A stretch of 64,000 nucleotides of DNA from Pogostemon cablin (Eukaryota > Streptophyta > Magnoliopsida > Lamiales > Lamiaceae): assembly GCA_023678885.1 (NCBI GenBank), contig CM042955.1:32830088-32894087 (forward strand), in the 5' to 3' direction. A model generated the notes under the pieces. It was given only the letters and a program-made list of their open reading frames with translations, had not been told where the DNA came from and ran no database searches. The translations under genes and the position numbers were made by a program. Positions 43,708-55,100 of the stretch are shown here, one piece after another. The first letter of the stretch is position 1; each line of letters begins with the position of its first letter.

Positions 43708-44675
43708 TGTCACCTATGACATTATTTTATTTAAGGGTGCTATATATATTTAATTATATACGGTTTAAAATGCAAAATATATTTGTTAATACACATAATT
43801 TTATATAAAGACGATTATAGTAATACGCATAATTTTTATATAAAGACGATCTGTAATTGGATTGACGAAAGTAACATAATATTCTAAATAATTTGTGATG
43901 CATAGTATTAAGGGTAAATTATCACCTGGTTTGAACCAAATGGAGTAATTATTGCTTATTTTTATTATTTTTGCTTTTATTTCTGTTCAAATATCTAATG
44001 TTAAAGAAGTGATTTATTATCTGTAAAAAAAAAAGAAAAAAAAAAGATTAGCCAAATCTCGCAACATAAAAAATGTAAAGAAAATCAAATCCTTTATACC
44101 TTTTGTAATATTTGCTTAATTAAGTGATTATTGATATGCTTTTATTATGAGTTTTATAGTATAAGCTATTTGGTATATAATTCCTGTAATTAATACTAAT
44201 AAATATTATACTGTAGTTAAAAATTTGAATTTGGTTATTTTGAAAAAATATTTTTAAATTATTTGTCAAATTCTATCATTTGAAATCCCTTCATTGTGCA
44301 AAAATATATTTTAATATTATAAAAAATAAATTATTTTAAAATAAAAAATTTAATTATTACAAAATTTCAATACTTAAAACAAAAATTAAAATTTCTTTTT
44401 TAATATTACCACAAACACTCATCCCACTCCAAATGGGTTCTATATATTTAGATTTTTCCATATGCACACATGAAGTGGTGCAAAATCCAACCGTATACAT
44501 ATAATATAACACATTGATCAGTCCAATAAATAATTACTTACTACATTAAGGAATAGTATTTTTAATTCTTTATGTAGATTAAGGATAGAATCGCTAATTT
44601 TGAAGGGATGCTACACACTGCATATATAGTGGAATTGGATTATTGATCCCTAAACAAATTATCAATTTTGTTTGT

Positions 44676-44825
44676 CTCAGTTTGAATCATGTAATATATA
44701 AATAAACGTTCTTATGATTAAAATATAAAATAAAATTATACTCTTGAATTTTTCTCAGTTTGAATCATGTAATATATAAATAAACGTTCTTATGATTAAA
44801 ATATAAAATAAAAATTATACTCTTG
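44676..44825. repeat. ~74-bp direct duplication
   Basis: CTCAGTTTGAATCATGTAATATATAA and the following ~50 bp through ATTATACTCTTGAAT occur twice in a row, nearly identical, so the event is recent. Only one copy exists at the matching place in copy 1. Confidence 0.85.
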
Positions 44826-45262
44826 AATATTTTAAATTTTAAAAATATACCAACATGATGTGGAGTATCTTGCACTTGACGGCTTTCCATAATTAATAAT
44901 TTATCAAAAATTGAAAATAATGTTTCAGATAAATTTGAGAATTTGCGTAAATTGATTACGAAATTATTTGTAGCAGTATGTTATTTCTAACGTTAATTTT
45001 ATTAAATAATTTCTTCTTTATATCACACACAAAAAATAAAATAAATAAATCATTATATATGCTGATTGGTGAATGACGTTGTCGGGTTGAATAGGGCTGC
45101 AAGTATTAAATTTCGTTTGATGATAAATATAAAACTAAAATAAAATGTTAATTTATATATGAATCAATAATTAAAAGAACTTGCTTTTAAATAAATTTTA
45201 TTTTATAGTATTACACTTATAAGACATGATTCACCAATTCCATTTCTAGGATATTTAGCATC

Positions 45263-45574
45263 TCACGGATTAACGATAATCTTTGATTGAAAAGATAAGA
45301 AAGAGTGACTCTTTGATCCCCACCAAAAGAAACAAATAAATGTAGTATTGAGAAAAAAATTCTCACTGAAACTCTAATAGTATATATAATTAACAGTGAA
45401 ATTATGATATCCAATATCGTCATTTCCAGAATAACAATGTAACTTCAATTGTAGAGAATTAGAAGGAAGCAAATTTGTGATGATTATGTTTTCTTTGGTA
45501 GGGAGGATACATCCAAAAACAGGTGATTTAAGAATGTTCATCAATAGACAAAAAAATACTAGGAGAATCTTCAT
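45263..45574 (-). pseudogene. Plant self-incompatibility S1-family protein, pseudogene 2
   Basis: From ATG at 45574: hydrophobic signal peptide MKILLVFFCLLMNILKSPVFG, then NIIITNLLPSNSLQLKLHCY and DDIGYHNFTVNYIYY, then a TAG stop at 45374-45376. In the same frame beyond it: SFSENFFLNTTFICFFWWGS, a SHSFLSFQSK strand, and a TGA at 45263-45265. The C-terminal DGFYF block of copy 1 is missing, so the protein would be short even if the TAG were read. The reading frame up to the TAG is intact. One stop is the only break in the shared part. Confidence 0.85.
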
Positions 45575-45735
45575 TGTTACATATGACATTATTTTATTTA
45601 AGGGTGCTATGTATATTAAATTATATATTGTTTAAAATGTAAAATATATATGGTAATACACATAATTTTTACAAAGGCGATCTAATTGGATTGATTATAC
45701 ATAATACTACTCTAAATAATTTATCATAATTATTA

Positions 45736-45738
45736 AGA

Positions 45739-45811
<73 letters not shown>
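45736..45811. repeat. (TA)n microsatellite
   Basis: More than 35 TA units in a row. Confidence 0.95.
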
Positions 45812-45814
<3 letters not shown>

Positions 45815-46363
45815 TTATTTAATTTAAAGTGTACAAATGTCTAATTGTAAAGATGTAATTGATCAACCAAATCTTAGAGCATAAGAAATTATAAAGAAAA
45901 TCAAATCCTCTTTACCTTTTGTAATACTTATTTGCTAAAGTGATTATTGATATGCTTTTATTGTGAGTTTTATAGTATTGGCCTATTTCGTATATAAATA
46001 CAGTAACTAATACTAATAAATTTTATATTGCAGTTAAGTATAATTAATACTAATAAATATTTTTATTGCAGTTAAGAATTTGAAATAAAAATCAATGCTA
46101 CACTTGAAGAAGGTAGGAGCATCTCCAACGACATATTTATTTATTAAAAGTATTTGATGTAAATAGTAAGTATTTTAAATTTAAAGAGTTATTTTTTATT
46201 TTTAATCACAAACACTTGTATAAATTGGGTTCACGGTATAAACTCTGTGGTCTCCTTTTAAGCCTATATATCTTATGTATTGATAGAGTGTTTAAATTAA
46301 GGGAACCACAAGATTTACAAGGGTTTATAATGTAAATCCAGTTTACAAGAAACTAACTCTTTT

Positions 46364-46632
46364 GAGTGAGGCTTGCGTGCGCCTAGGTGCACACCGTGCG
46401 CCTTTAGAATTTAATATTATGGGTAAGGATACATTGTTTTGTTCTAAAGGGTATACACTTTAATTAACAAGGGTACACTATTTTGTTCTAAAGGGTATAC
46501 ACTTTACGTTAATATTTTTTATTTTTCTTCAGAAAATAAAGGGTACACATCTTTATACTAAAGGATATATAATTTAACACAAAATTCTAAAGACGCACAG
46601 AGTGTGCCCCGTACGCCCGGGTGCACACAAGT
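46364..46632. mobile_element. TIR MITE, copy B (GGCTTGCGTGCGCC family)
   Basis: Left GAGTGAGGCTTGCGTGCGCC; right ...CGGGTGCACACAAG complements it loosely. Flanks AACTCTTTT and AACTCCTTTT look like a worn 9-10-bp target duplication. It interrupts an older repeat. Confidence 0.7.
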
Positions 46633-48057
46633 TTTTGCCAACTCCTTTTTCATATGCTCCAACACTCTCTTTTTATTTCATTTAATTTATTATCTTCCCA
46701 ATATCCATTTATTATATTTGTATTTTTTTTAATATTATATTTTTTATTTGGATCACCTAATATTGGATATACATAAAATAATGCATAATTACTATAAACT
46801 ACATGACTTAAAGTACTAATACTCATAACTACACAATTATGATTGTGATACCATAAATATCCCTATGTGTTTGCACAAATTTGTTTTGCACAATTTGGTT
46901 TGCACAATTTATTTTGCACAATTTTGTTTTTGCACATTTTGTTTGCACATTTTAAATTCCGGCTGAGGTCCGACAGCCGGTGGCAGAGGTCAGGCGGCGG
47001 TGCAGAGACCGGACGTCACGCGGTCTGGCAATGGGTGGGTGGGTGAGGGGTAGGGTTTGTGGTTTAAAAGTGTATGGAATTATAATGTTATATTTGATAT
47101 TTTACTTTGATATTTTGTATGTGAGAGTAATTATTTGAATTCTTTGTATCTCATAGTAATTTAGGGTAAAAGTGTGTACCTATTAGTGGTTTTTCCTTTA
47201 TATTTTTTATTTATTTTATCATAAATGTGAAGATATTTTTGGTGTGTTGGAAGTAATGAAAAAAGTAAATACAATAAATTTTAAAGAGGTATTTTGGCTC
47301 TTCAAATTTAGAGAGAAAAAATCATTATTTAAAATATTTTGTTATTTTAAAGAACCTATTGAACATAATTTTTTTACATTAAACTCTTTAAATTTTAATT
47401 ATTTTTCATTTAAAGAATTTTTAGGAGATGATATGATAATTTGTAAACCTTATACAAAAGTAAAAAAGGGTTAAAATGATGACACATGTATTTTGCAAAA
47501 AATTATTTTATGAAACTACTTCTCACATAGATATATTAAGATTTTACTAGGGCTTTCCACAATTATGTTACATTTCTTTTTTGATATATGAAACCCACAT
47601 ATAACAATTAACATATTTACATAAGTCTCACACACAATATTTATACAACTATGCACTATATATTAAAATATTAGGGTAAGTCTTGCGTTAAATCGTCTCA
47701 TGTGAAATTGTTTTATACTTTTTAAAATAGTTATCACTTTAGTTATAAAATATTATTACTTTCCCTATAAAATGTCAACTTTTCATTATACTATAAATTA
47801 TTAATAAAATAATATTATCACTTTTCATTAATTGAGTATCATTTTTCATTATAGGAATTATCACTTTTTATCCGTCTCATATAAACTCTTACATGAGACG
47901 ATTTCTAAACCAAAATATTATAACTTCCAACTCATTATTCCTCTTTTAGAAAATATTGAAAAATATAAATAAATAGTCTAGAATTTAAAATTTCGTGAGT
48001 CTTTTGAGACATGTAGGCCAAAAAAAAAGAAAAAAAAGAAAAAAGTCTAAATTAATA
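46633..48057. other. AT-rich intergenic DNA with repeat fragments
   Basis: No credible gene; the frame at 47244-47474 is AT-rich and low in information. GGAGCATCTCCAACG at about 46117 and a possible complement AGGAGATGATATG near 47423 may bound an old TIR element. GC-rich island at 46958-47030. GTGAGACG-type MITE at 47675-47905. Confidence 0.5.
47675..47905. mobile_element. TIR MITE (GTGAGACG family), degraded
   Basis: TTAAATCGTCTCATGTGA at the left and ATGAGACGATTT at the right are inverted repeats. AT-rich middle. Confidence 0.5.
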
Positions 48058-48250
48058 CTCCCTCCGCCGTGGTTTATGTTTTTCATTTTGGGTTGTCTCA
48101 TATTAAGCTTTACATTTCTTTTTTGTCAACTTGGTTCACACAAAATAATTAATTATTTCATGTAGGAACACACACAAATTAATACAACTACCCATTTTAT
48201 TATATTAAAAAGCAAAAAAGAAAACGTGAACGTTAACTCAGGACGGAGAC
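48058..48250. mobile_element. Stowaway-like MITE, degraded right end
   Basis: Starts CTCCCTCCGCCGTGG after TA; ends near AGGACGGAGAC. Stowaway (Tc1/mariner) TIRs read CTCCCTCCGTCCC. Confidence 0.7.
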
Positions 48251-48434
48251 AATATATTACAAGAAAAAATATATGTATATTCATGTTTTGAATTGGGCCG
48301 GGCTGGTTTGTCTCAGCAAGTACGTGGGTTAAGCGGGCCTGGGCGGGCCACTCCGACGAGCCCATTTGACAACTGTTGCATATTCTTACCCTGGATGATT
48401 CGCAGGTTGTTTCGTATTCCACCAAAAAAAACTA

Positions 48435-48684
48435 CTCCCTCCGTCCCTTTTAGATGATAAACTTTTTATTTTGGATTGTCCAACAAAAGTTTGCACATTT
48501 CAAAAAAGGTAAAAAGTAAAAAACAACCACCTTCCCCATATATTTTATTTACAAAAAACTCATTTCTACCTAACATACTTTATTATTTATTTATAAAAAA
48601 AAATACCATTATACCCCTAAAAGTTACCACTTTCTTAATCTCTGTGTCGGAATTGGGGTGTAATCTTTTGTGGGATGGAGGGAG
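48435..48684. mobile_element. Stowaway MITE with TA target duplication
   Basis: CTCCCTCCGTCCC at the left and GGGATGGAGGGAG at the right, each flanked by TA (48433-48434, 48685-48686). 250 bp. It ends about 440 bp upstream of the DCL3 start codon, so it may lie in the promoter or 5' UTR. Confidence 0.9.
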
Positions 48685-48895
48685 TACACTGTATGTGACA
48701 GCAGCAATACGCTTTTAAAGAGAAGTTAAAACTCTTTATCTTTCGCACAGTGAAAAAATCTTTGATTAAAATTTTTCTTTACTTTGCTTATGCTTATTTA
48801 TTTTATTTTTTTCTACTTGTTCTTGCATATAGTTGTGTGTGCAAGCACCTTTTCAAGAACTGCACTTCCAATAATAACTGCATTATTTCAAGTTC

Positions 48896-48924
48896 TTGAT
48901 TTTGATTTTGATTTTGATTTTGAT
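48896..48924 (+). repeat. (TGATTT)n hexanucleotide tract
   Basis: Four to five units in the likely DCL3 5' UTR or promoter. Confidence 0.9.
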
Positions 48925-49095
48925 GTCCATGTCCCTGGATTCTTGAATCTTAGACCCATCTCTCTCACACACTAACGCACTATTCTTGTAGATGATTGTA
49001 AAACCTTCTTGAATTGTTTTTCTGGTCTTTCCTACTTTCTCTCTCTTTCCTACACACAACATTCTTCTTTATCAAGAATCTTCTTGAATTATTAC

Positions 49096-49110
49096 ATGTT
49101 TATTGTGTGA
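49096..49110 (+). other. Short upstream ORF before DCL3
   Basis: ATG TTT ATT GTG TGA, 14 bases before the DCL3 ATG. If it is in the mRNA it could reduce initiation at the main start. The transcription start is not known from sequence. Confidence 0.4.
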
Positions 49111-49124
49111 TCATCATCAAAGAA

Positions 49125-52100
49125 ATGGAGCCCGTAGATAAAACAGAGTCAAACCCTTCTTCAGAACCGATGGATGTAGACTCTACAATCACAGAGTATG
49201 TGACACTCTTCTCTCTCCTGATGATGGCCCCTTTATAATGGGGTGAACTCTTGAAATTCTGGTAGAGAGTTATAAATTGATTGTGGGAGTTTTAACTAAT
49301 GTTTTTTGTATATATGCATGGTAGCTATCAATTGAAACTGTATGATGTGGCAATGAGGAGGAATACTATAGCAGTGTTGGAGGATGGGGCTGGAGACACT
49401 ATGATAGCCATTAAAATGATTAAAGAAATTGGACAATCCATGAAGAACAATGGTGGTGATAAAAAGCTGATCGCCTTCTTGACACCCACTGTTAAACTTG
49501 TACACCAGGCATGTAATCTTTCTTGAAGTTATTGATGTTCTTTGTATGCACTCTGTTGTTGAGACCCCCTTTTGCATATGGTTACCCCTTGTATTGTATT
49601 TCAAATTATTTAATTTTCTTTTGCTGTTTCTTGAATTTTTACTGAATTGTGGAATTGAAAAATGTTTGATTGGCAAATTACATAAACTTTGTCATATTCC
49701 TTTCAGTTTTTTGTGTAAAATAAATTCATTACAAAAAAGTTCCATGGGATTTGTTTTGTCAATGAACACCAGTTGAGCCAGAGGGCAGCCCTGATCTTCA
49801 AGTAAGCATTTTTATTTTTTGTTTGTGTCTGCAGCAATATAAGGAGATAAAGTTGCAGACAGAACTTGATGTTGGAGAATACTATGGAGCTCGAGGGGTT
49901 GATGATTGGAATAATGAGAATTGGGAGAAGGAAATCGCTGAGAATGATGTTAGTTGATTGGCAATTTTTTTTGTTCTTTTCGGTTTCTCTTATATGTAAC
50001 TGGTTCTCTTAATTTGTATTGAAATTTCTGAGTTACTGGTGGTGGATGGGGATTTCCTTTAAAGGCTGTGACTATTTACGAATATCCTGGCATTAGAATT
50101 CGAACTCCAGGTTGGGGAATTATTAATGGAGTGCAGGGCTCTGATCCTTACTAATTCATTAGTCTTTCATGCTTCTTAGTTATGCATTAATTCACTGTGG
50201 TTGGTTAAGCTTGCAAATTCTGAAAATAACTATAAACTTCTGTTGGTCAAAATAAGCCAAAACTTGGACGTTTTTGTGTCAAAGTATCATTTGCAAAATC
50301 AATCCATGATCAGTTTCCTTGTTCTTTCAGGTGATGGTTATGACTCCTCAAATTTTATTGAATGCCTTGAGAAGCGCATATTTAAATTTTGAAGCATTTT
50401 GCTTTATCGTCCTAGATGAATGCCATCGAGCTACTGGTAACCATCCTTATGCAAGAATAATGAAGGTGAACTTCATTTGTGTTTCCTATCAATATTTGTG
50501 TAATTCATAATTCCACTCCTTTTCTTAGTTATCCATTTTAATGTTCAGTTATGGGGTTCTGATTTTTGATTCATTTTTATTTATTTATGTATTTATTCAT
50601 TGTGAAGGAGTTTTATCAACAATCTTCAAGAAAATCAAAGATTTTTGGAATGACTGCTACTCCGGAGATTAGAAAAGGTAAATCCTAATCCATCTCCATT
50701 TTTTTTCCTCATTTTATGTAATGGATGCTTTATATGTCTAAAAAATAAAGGAGAGGACATCTGCAATACTATGATGAAAGATCCTTTATATTTGAAAAAC
50801 ATTGTTCCATGGGACTAAAATCTCTTTTTCTTTGTAATTTTTTGTTAATTTAAGCAGTAATCATCTGCGCTTGAAATCTCTCTCGCTCATCACATTTCTG
50901 CACGTAATCTGACACGCTATTGTTTATCAGGTGTCCAATCCATTAAACACCCGACTGAGCACATTAAGGAGCTTGAAAGTGTGTTAGACTCCATGGTAAT
51001 GTTTCTGAAGACTGCATGGGCTAAATTGATAAAAATTGCATATTTAACGATTGTATGCGTAATTTATACAGATTTTCATGTGATTACATAGGTTTTTACT
51101 GTAGAGGATAGGGCTGAACCTGAAGAATGCAGTCCCTTCACCGAGACAAACTGCAGATTTTATGATCCGCAGCCTCCCAGTTTGGAAATCAAAGAGAAAT
51201 TACAATCCACATGGTCTGAGGTGAATTTTACATTTGCAAAGTATTAATATAATAGTTAAGTACATGAAGGAATGCTTAATATTATAGTTAAGTGCAGGAT
51301 GGTGGAAGAAGCTGGTGATTTAGTTGATTAGGCATAAAAACATATGGAAGAACTCATCTCCATATTCCAGTCTATGAGTCCTGACTCCGAAAATCTTGCT
51401 CATAGAGTCAGGCCTAAATAATCGGAAAATTTTATTTGGTCCTTCATTTACATGAAGCTTGTATATAAAACACATTATCATTTCAAATGGATAAAGAATG
51501 GTTTTGGGAAGCAAATAATACAATGAAGATTAATTGGGTGTATTTGTAAATAAATGTCCAAAACAATATAAAAAAGAAACAGGACTATGTTTTGAACAAC
51601 CCAAAAAGGAAAAGCGACTATGTCATTGGGACAAAGGCAGTAATAAACAGTTATAAGCATCACCCCTTCAATTCTAGATGGATGTAGATATCTTTATATG
51701 CATAGTTCTCTAATAAGTGATCCGTATATGAAATCCTATTTATAGGTAAAATGCCACTTATATTTAAATAAAGCATTTGTTTTACATTCCATGCCTTCTG
51801 CCCACAGTTCGATGCTGTTCTTCTTGAGATCCAAAAGTCAATGCCAAGTCTGTGTGAAGACACAGATGATGTATGTAAGGCGCTGCGGGATAAATTGGCC
51901 AATGATCATACAGAAATTTTGTTTTGCCTTGAAAATCTTGGTGTTCAATGTGCATATGAGGTAGATACACATTATGACTTCTGCAACCATCTTTAACAGA
52001 AGCTAACAAGTATTTTATATTTATGAGCATTGTTAATATATGCTACTCTATTGACCTTGTTAATATATGCTATTGTGTTGCGTGAGTGTATCTTTTCATC

Positions 52101-55100
52101 AGTCCCTATTCAATGACAATTAGAAATTGCTAATATCTTTTTTATTTTACTCTTAAAGGCTGTTACTATCTGCATGGAGAATGCTCCAAAGGTTCATGAA
52201 GAATGTGACGAATACAAGGAAAGTCATGTGCAATATAAATTATTTCTTCTGAAGGTTCTGTCAATAATTGAAGGATCTCAGGGTAAGTTGTGCTGATTGA
52301 TAAAATATGCTGCATGACTTTGCTTCACTTGCTTATTTTCTCTCAAAGAAATCAAGCACTGGAGTCCATTAGATACAATTTTTTTTTTAACTTTGAAATG
52401 AAGTTGGGTGTTCACTCATATCTTCACTTGTTGTCATGCTCATGAGTATATGATTAATGAACAAGGAGGTGGAAAAACAAGAATTAAAATAAATGACCTG
52501 CAGTACATGTAGCAGATACTCATAGTTGCACCAAAAGTCATGACGAAAAGTAATCTGCAGTAAATCATGTTTCCATCGTAATGACTCCTCAATGACATTC
52601 ATGTTGGAGATGCAAATTTCACTTAGATGATTCAGTAAGTACTATATGATAACTTTGGCATGAAGGGTAGATAGCGTGTGCCTGATGTTGGAAGAGTGCA
52701 TGAGTGCCAATGCTCTATTCCCTTGCTGGTGTCCAACCATATAGCAATATGTCTGTGATTATCTTATTAGTGACTAATTAGATACCCCATGCTGCACAGA
52801 TGCTTCCTTTCTAGTTTATGTCAAAGCACTTCCCATGTTTCAGTAAACATTGTACAAATGCATATGCCCTGTTAAAATAAAGAGGCAAATATAACCTCCA
52901 CTTAAAAATCTTAAACATTTATTTTTTCTTTAAATGATGAAGTAGGTTTATATTGCCATTGCTTGATAATATTTTCATGAATATTAGAATAAGTAAAAAG
53001 AGCAGAACACTTTGGATCTTACTTATTCTCAATTCTTGTTGTCTTCAGAGAACAAGAAGCTCCTAAATGCTGTAAATATCGGATCAGATGCACTAGCTGC
53101 AGGTCAAATATCTTCAAAATTACAAGAGCTACTTGATAGCTTTAGATCATTGGGGTAACAGATTGGTTTCAACATTTGCATGATATCTTGTGGAGTTGCC
53201 TATTTTTTCTTTATTTCTATCTATATCTGTTTTTTTAAATTTGCTCATCTATGGGTGCAGGAGAGATAGTGAGGTTCTCTGTCTTGTATTTGTTGAACGA
53301 ATAATTGTTGCTGAAGTAATTGAAAGAGTGATGAAGAAAACTACTGACTTCTACCATTTTAATATATCATATTTGACTGGAAGTAAAGCATCAGTTAGCG
53401 GACTTTCACCAAAAGAACAAATTGAAAATCTTGAATCTTTTCATGATGGGAAGGTATAGCACATGTTTTTTGATGTAAAATTGTACTTTTTCATCTTGTT
53501 TTTTTGGCTTGATTGATTGATGGCAATGCATTCTAGGTAAATCTTTTATTTTCAACTTACTTTCTTGAGGAGGGAATTCATGTGGCCAAATGTACGTCTG
53601 TGATTCATTTCGATCTTCCAAAAACTGTTCATAGCTATTTTCAATCAAAGAAACAGGATTTCTTCAAGGACTCTAAGTTCATCATCATGCTTGAGAGGTG
53701 ACAATGCTTTCATGTTTGTTTTTCTCTTGTCTTTGCCATGTTTGAGTAAATATTCAAACAATAAATGACATGTAATTGACTTTTTCCTAAAGAGTGGTGT
53801 GAAAGGTCATCCAGAAAGTCTAACTACATCCATATGTTTCAGAGGTAACAAAAAGCAAATAGATCATATGTTGTTTCTCACTAGGAGTGAGAGTTCTATG
53901 ATGCATGCAGCCGAGAACACAGACCCTAATGTTTCTCAGTTAAAAGCCTGCACTTCAAGTGAAATACATGGATATACTGTAGATACTACGGGGGCATCAG
54001 TCACTAAAAGATCCAGCATCAGCCTGATAAATACATATTGTGAAAAATTACCTCAAGACAAGTAATGCTATTTTCCTTTTCCAGTTTATTGATGGAATTT
54101 TCTGGTTGCATGTTCTGGGTTTATCACTAGGCTGTATTGACGTCTTTTTCCATTGCAGTTACTTCTCTCCAAAGCCAAACTTTGAGCCCTTGACGGAGGG
54201 GTGTCTGTACAGATGCAAACTGATTCTTCCTCCAAATGCAGCTTTCCACACTATGATTGGTCCTGTAGCTAGCAACTTTCATTTATCTAAACAGCTCGTT
54301 TGCTTGGATGCTTGTAAGAAGTTGCATCTGATGGGAGCGCTTAATGATCATCTGCTTCCATTTAATAAAGAAGCTTCTCGGAAGGATTCCACCATGATCT
54401 CCAAATCATTAACTTCAGGGCCAGGTGAATATATAAAATTCAATATCTGCATGATATATTTTCAGCATTCTCATACTGTTGGTCTTTTGTCAGTGCAATC
54501 AATTGACTGTTTTTTCCCCCTTAATGGTCATACTTGGCTTTTAGAAGTTCTATGTGGTCCTTGTAACAATTACCTTTAGGGATTCGTCATGTTTGAGAAG
54601 ATTAAAGATACATATGCATATATATATTTATGTAACTGATAAATTTAGCTTCATACTTGAGGAACTATTTTCTAAATTTTTTGATATTTTTATTTGTAAA
54701 GTATGAAGCATGACACAGCATAGTGAATTTGAAATAATTGCTTTGATGTATTTTTCCAGAATCTACCTAAAGTAATTGGAGATGAAAATAAATGTATTTT
54801 TCTAATTTTCAGTGGAAGATGTCTTTTCTTTTAAGTCTTGTATTATATGTGGCATAACATGCTATCCTCATGTTGTTGTTTATATATTCTGTCAAAAGTA
54901 ATATTCTTGGAATTTATTTAAAAGAAAATGTGTATATATCTTTTCTATTTCCATTTATGTAAGTGTCTATTTTTTATCTGAACCCCGTGTATATGTGTAT
55001 ATGTTAATGTCTATATGCAAGTTCTGTGCCCCAAGAAAAACATTTCCCTTGCTATGATCAACTATAGCTAATTTAAAAATCTTCCTTTCTTGTCACTTTA

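Larger units (their letters stand above)
42551..44240. repeat. Tandem duplication, copy 1 (carries S1 pseudogene 1)
   Basis: Begins ACACATGAAGTGGTGCCAAATCC, like copy 2 at 44466. The two stay alignable, with gaps, through the S1-like gene to GAGTTTTATAGTATAAGC. Offset about 1.9 kb. Confidence 0.85.
44466..46090. repeat. Tandem duplication, copy 2 (carries S1 pseudogene 2)
   Basis: Matches copy 1 in order. It contains an extra internal duplication (44676-44825) and a (TA)n tract, and ends near AATTTTATATTGCAGTTAAG. Confidence 0.85.

Noticed and set aside
47244..47474. 76-codon plus-strand frame as a gene
   Set aside because: AT-rich, Lys/Phe/Asn composition expected by chance, in a repeat-rich stretch, no motif.
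49299..49676. Alternative single-exon genes inside DCL3 introns and exons
   Set aside because: They are frame extensions or antisense shadows of DCL3 exons; splice-joined exons give one consistent protein.
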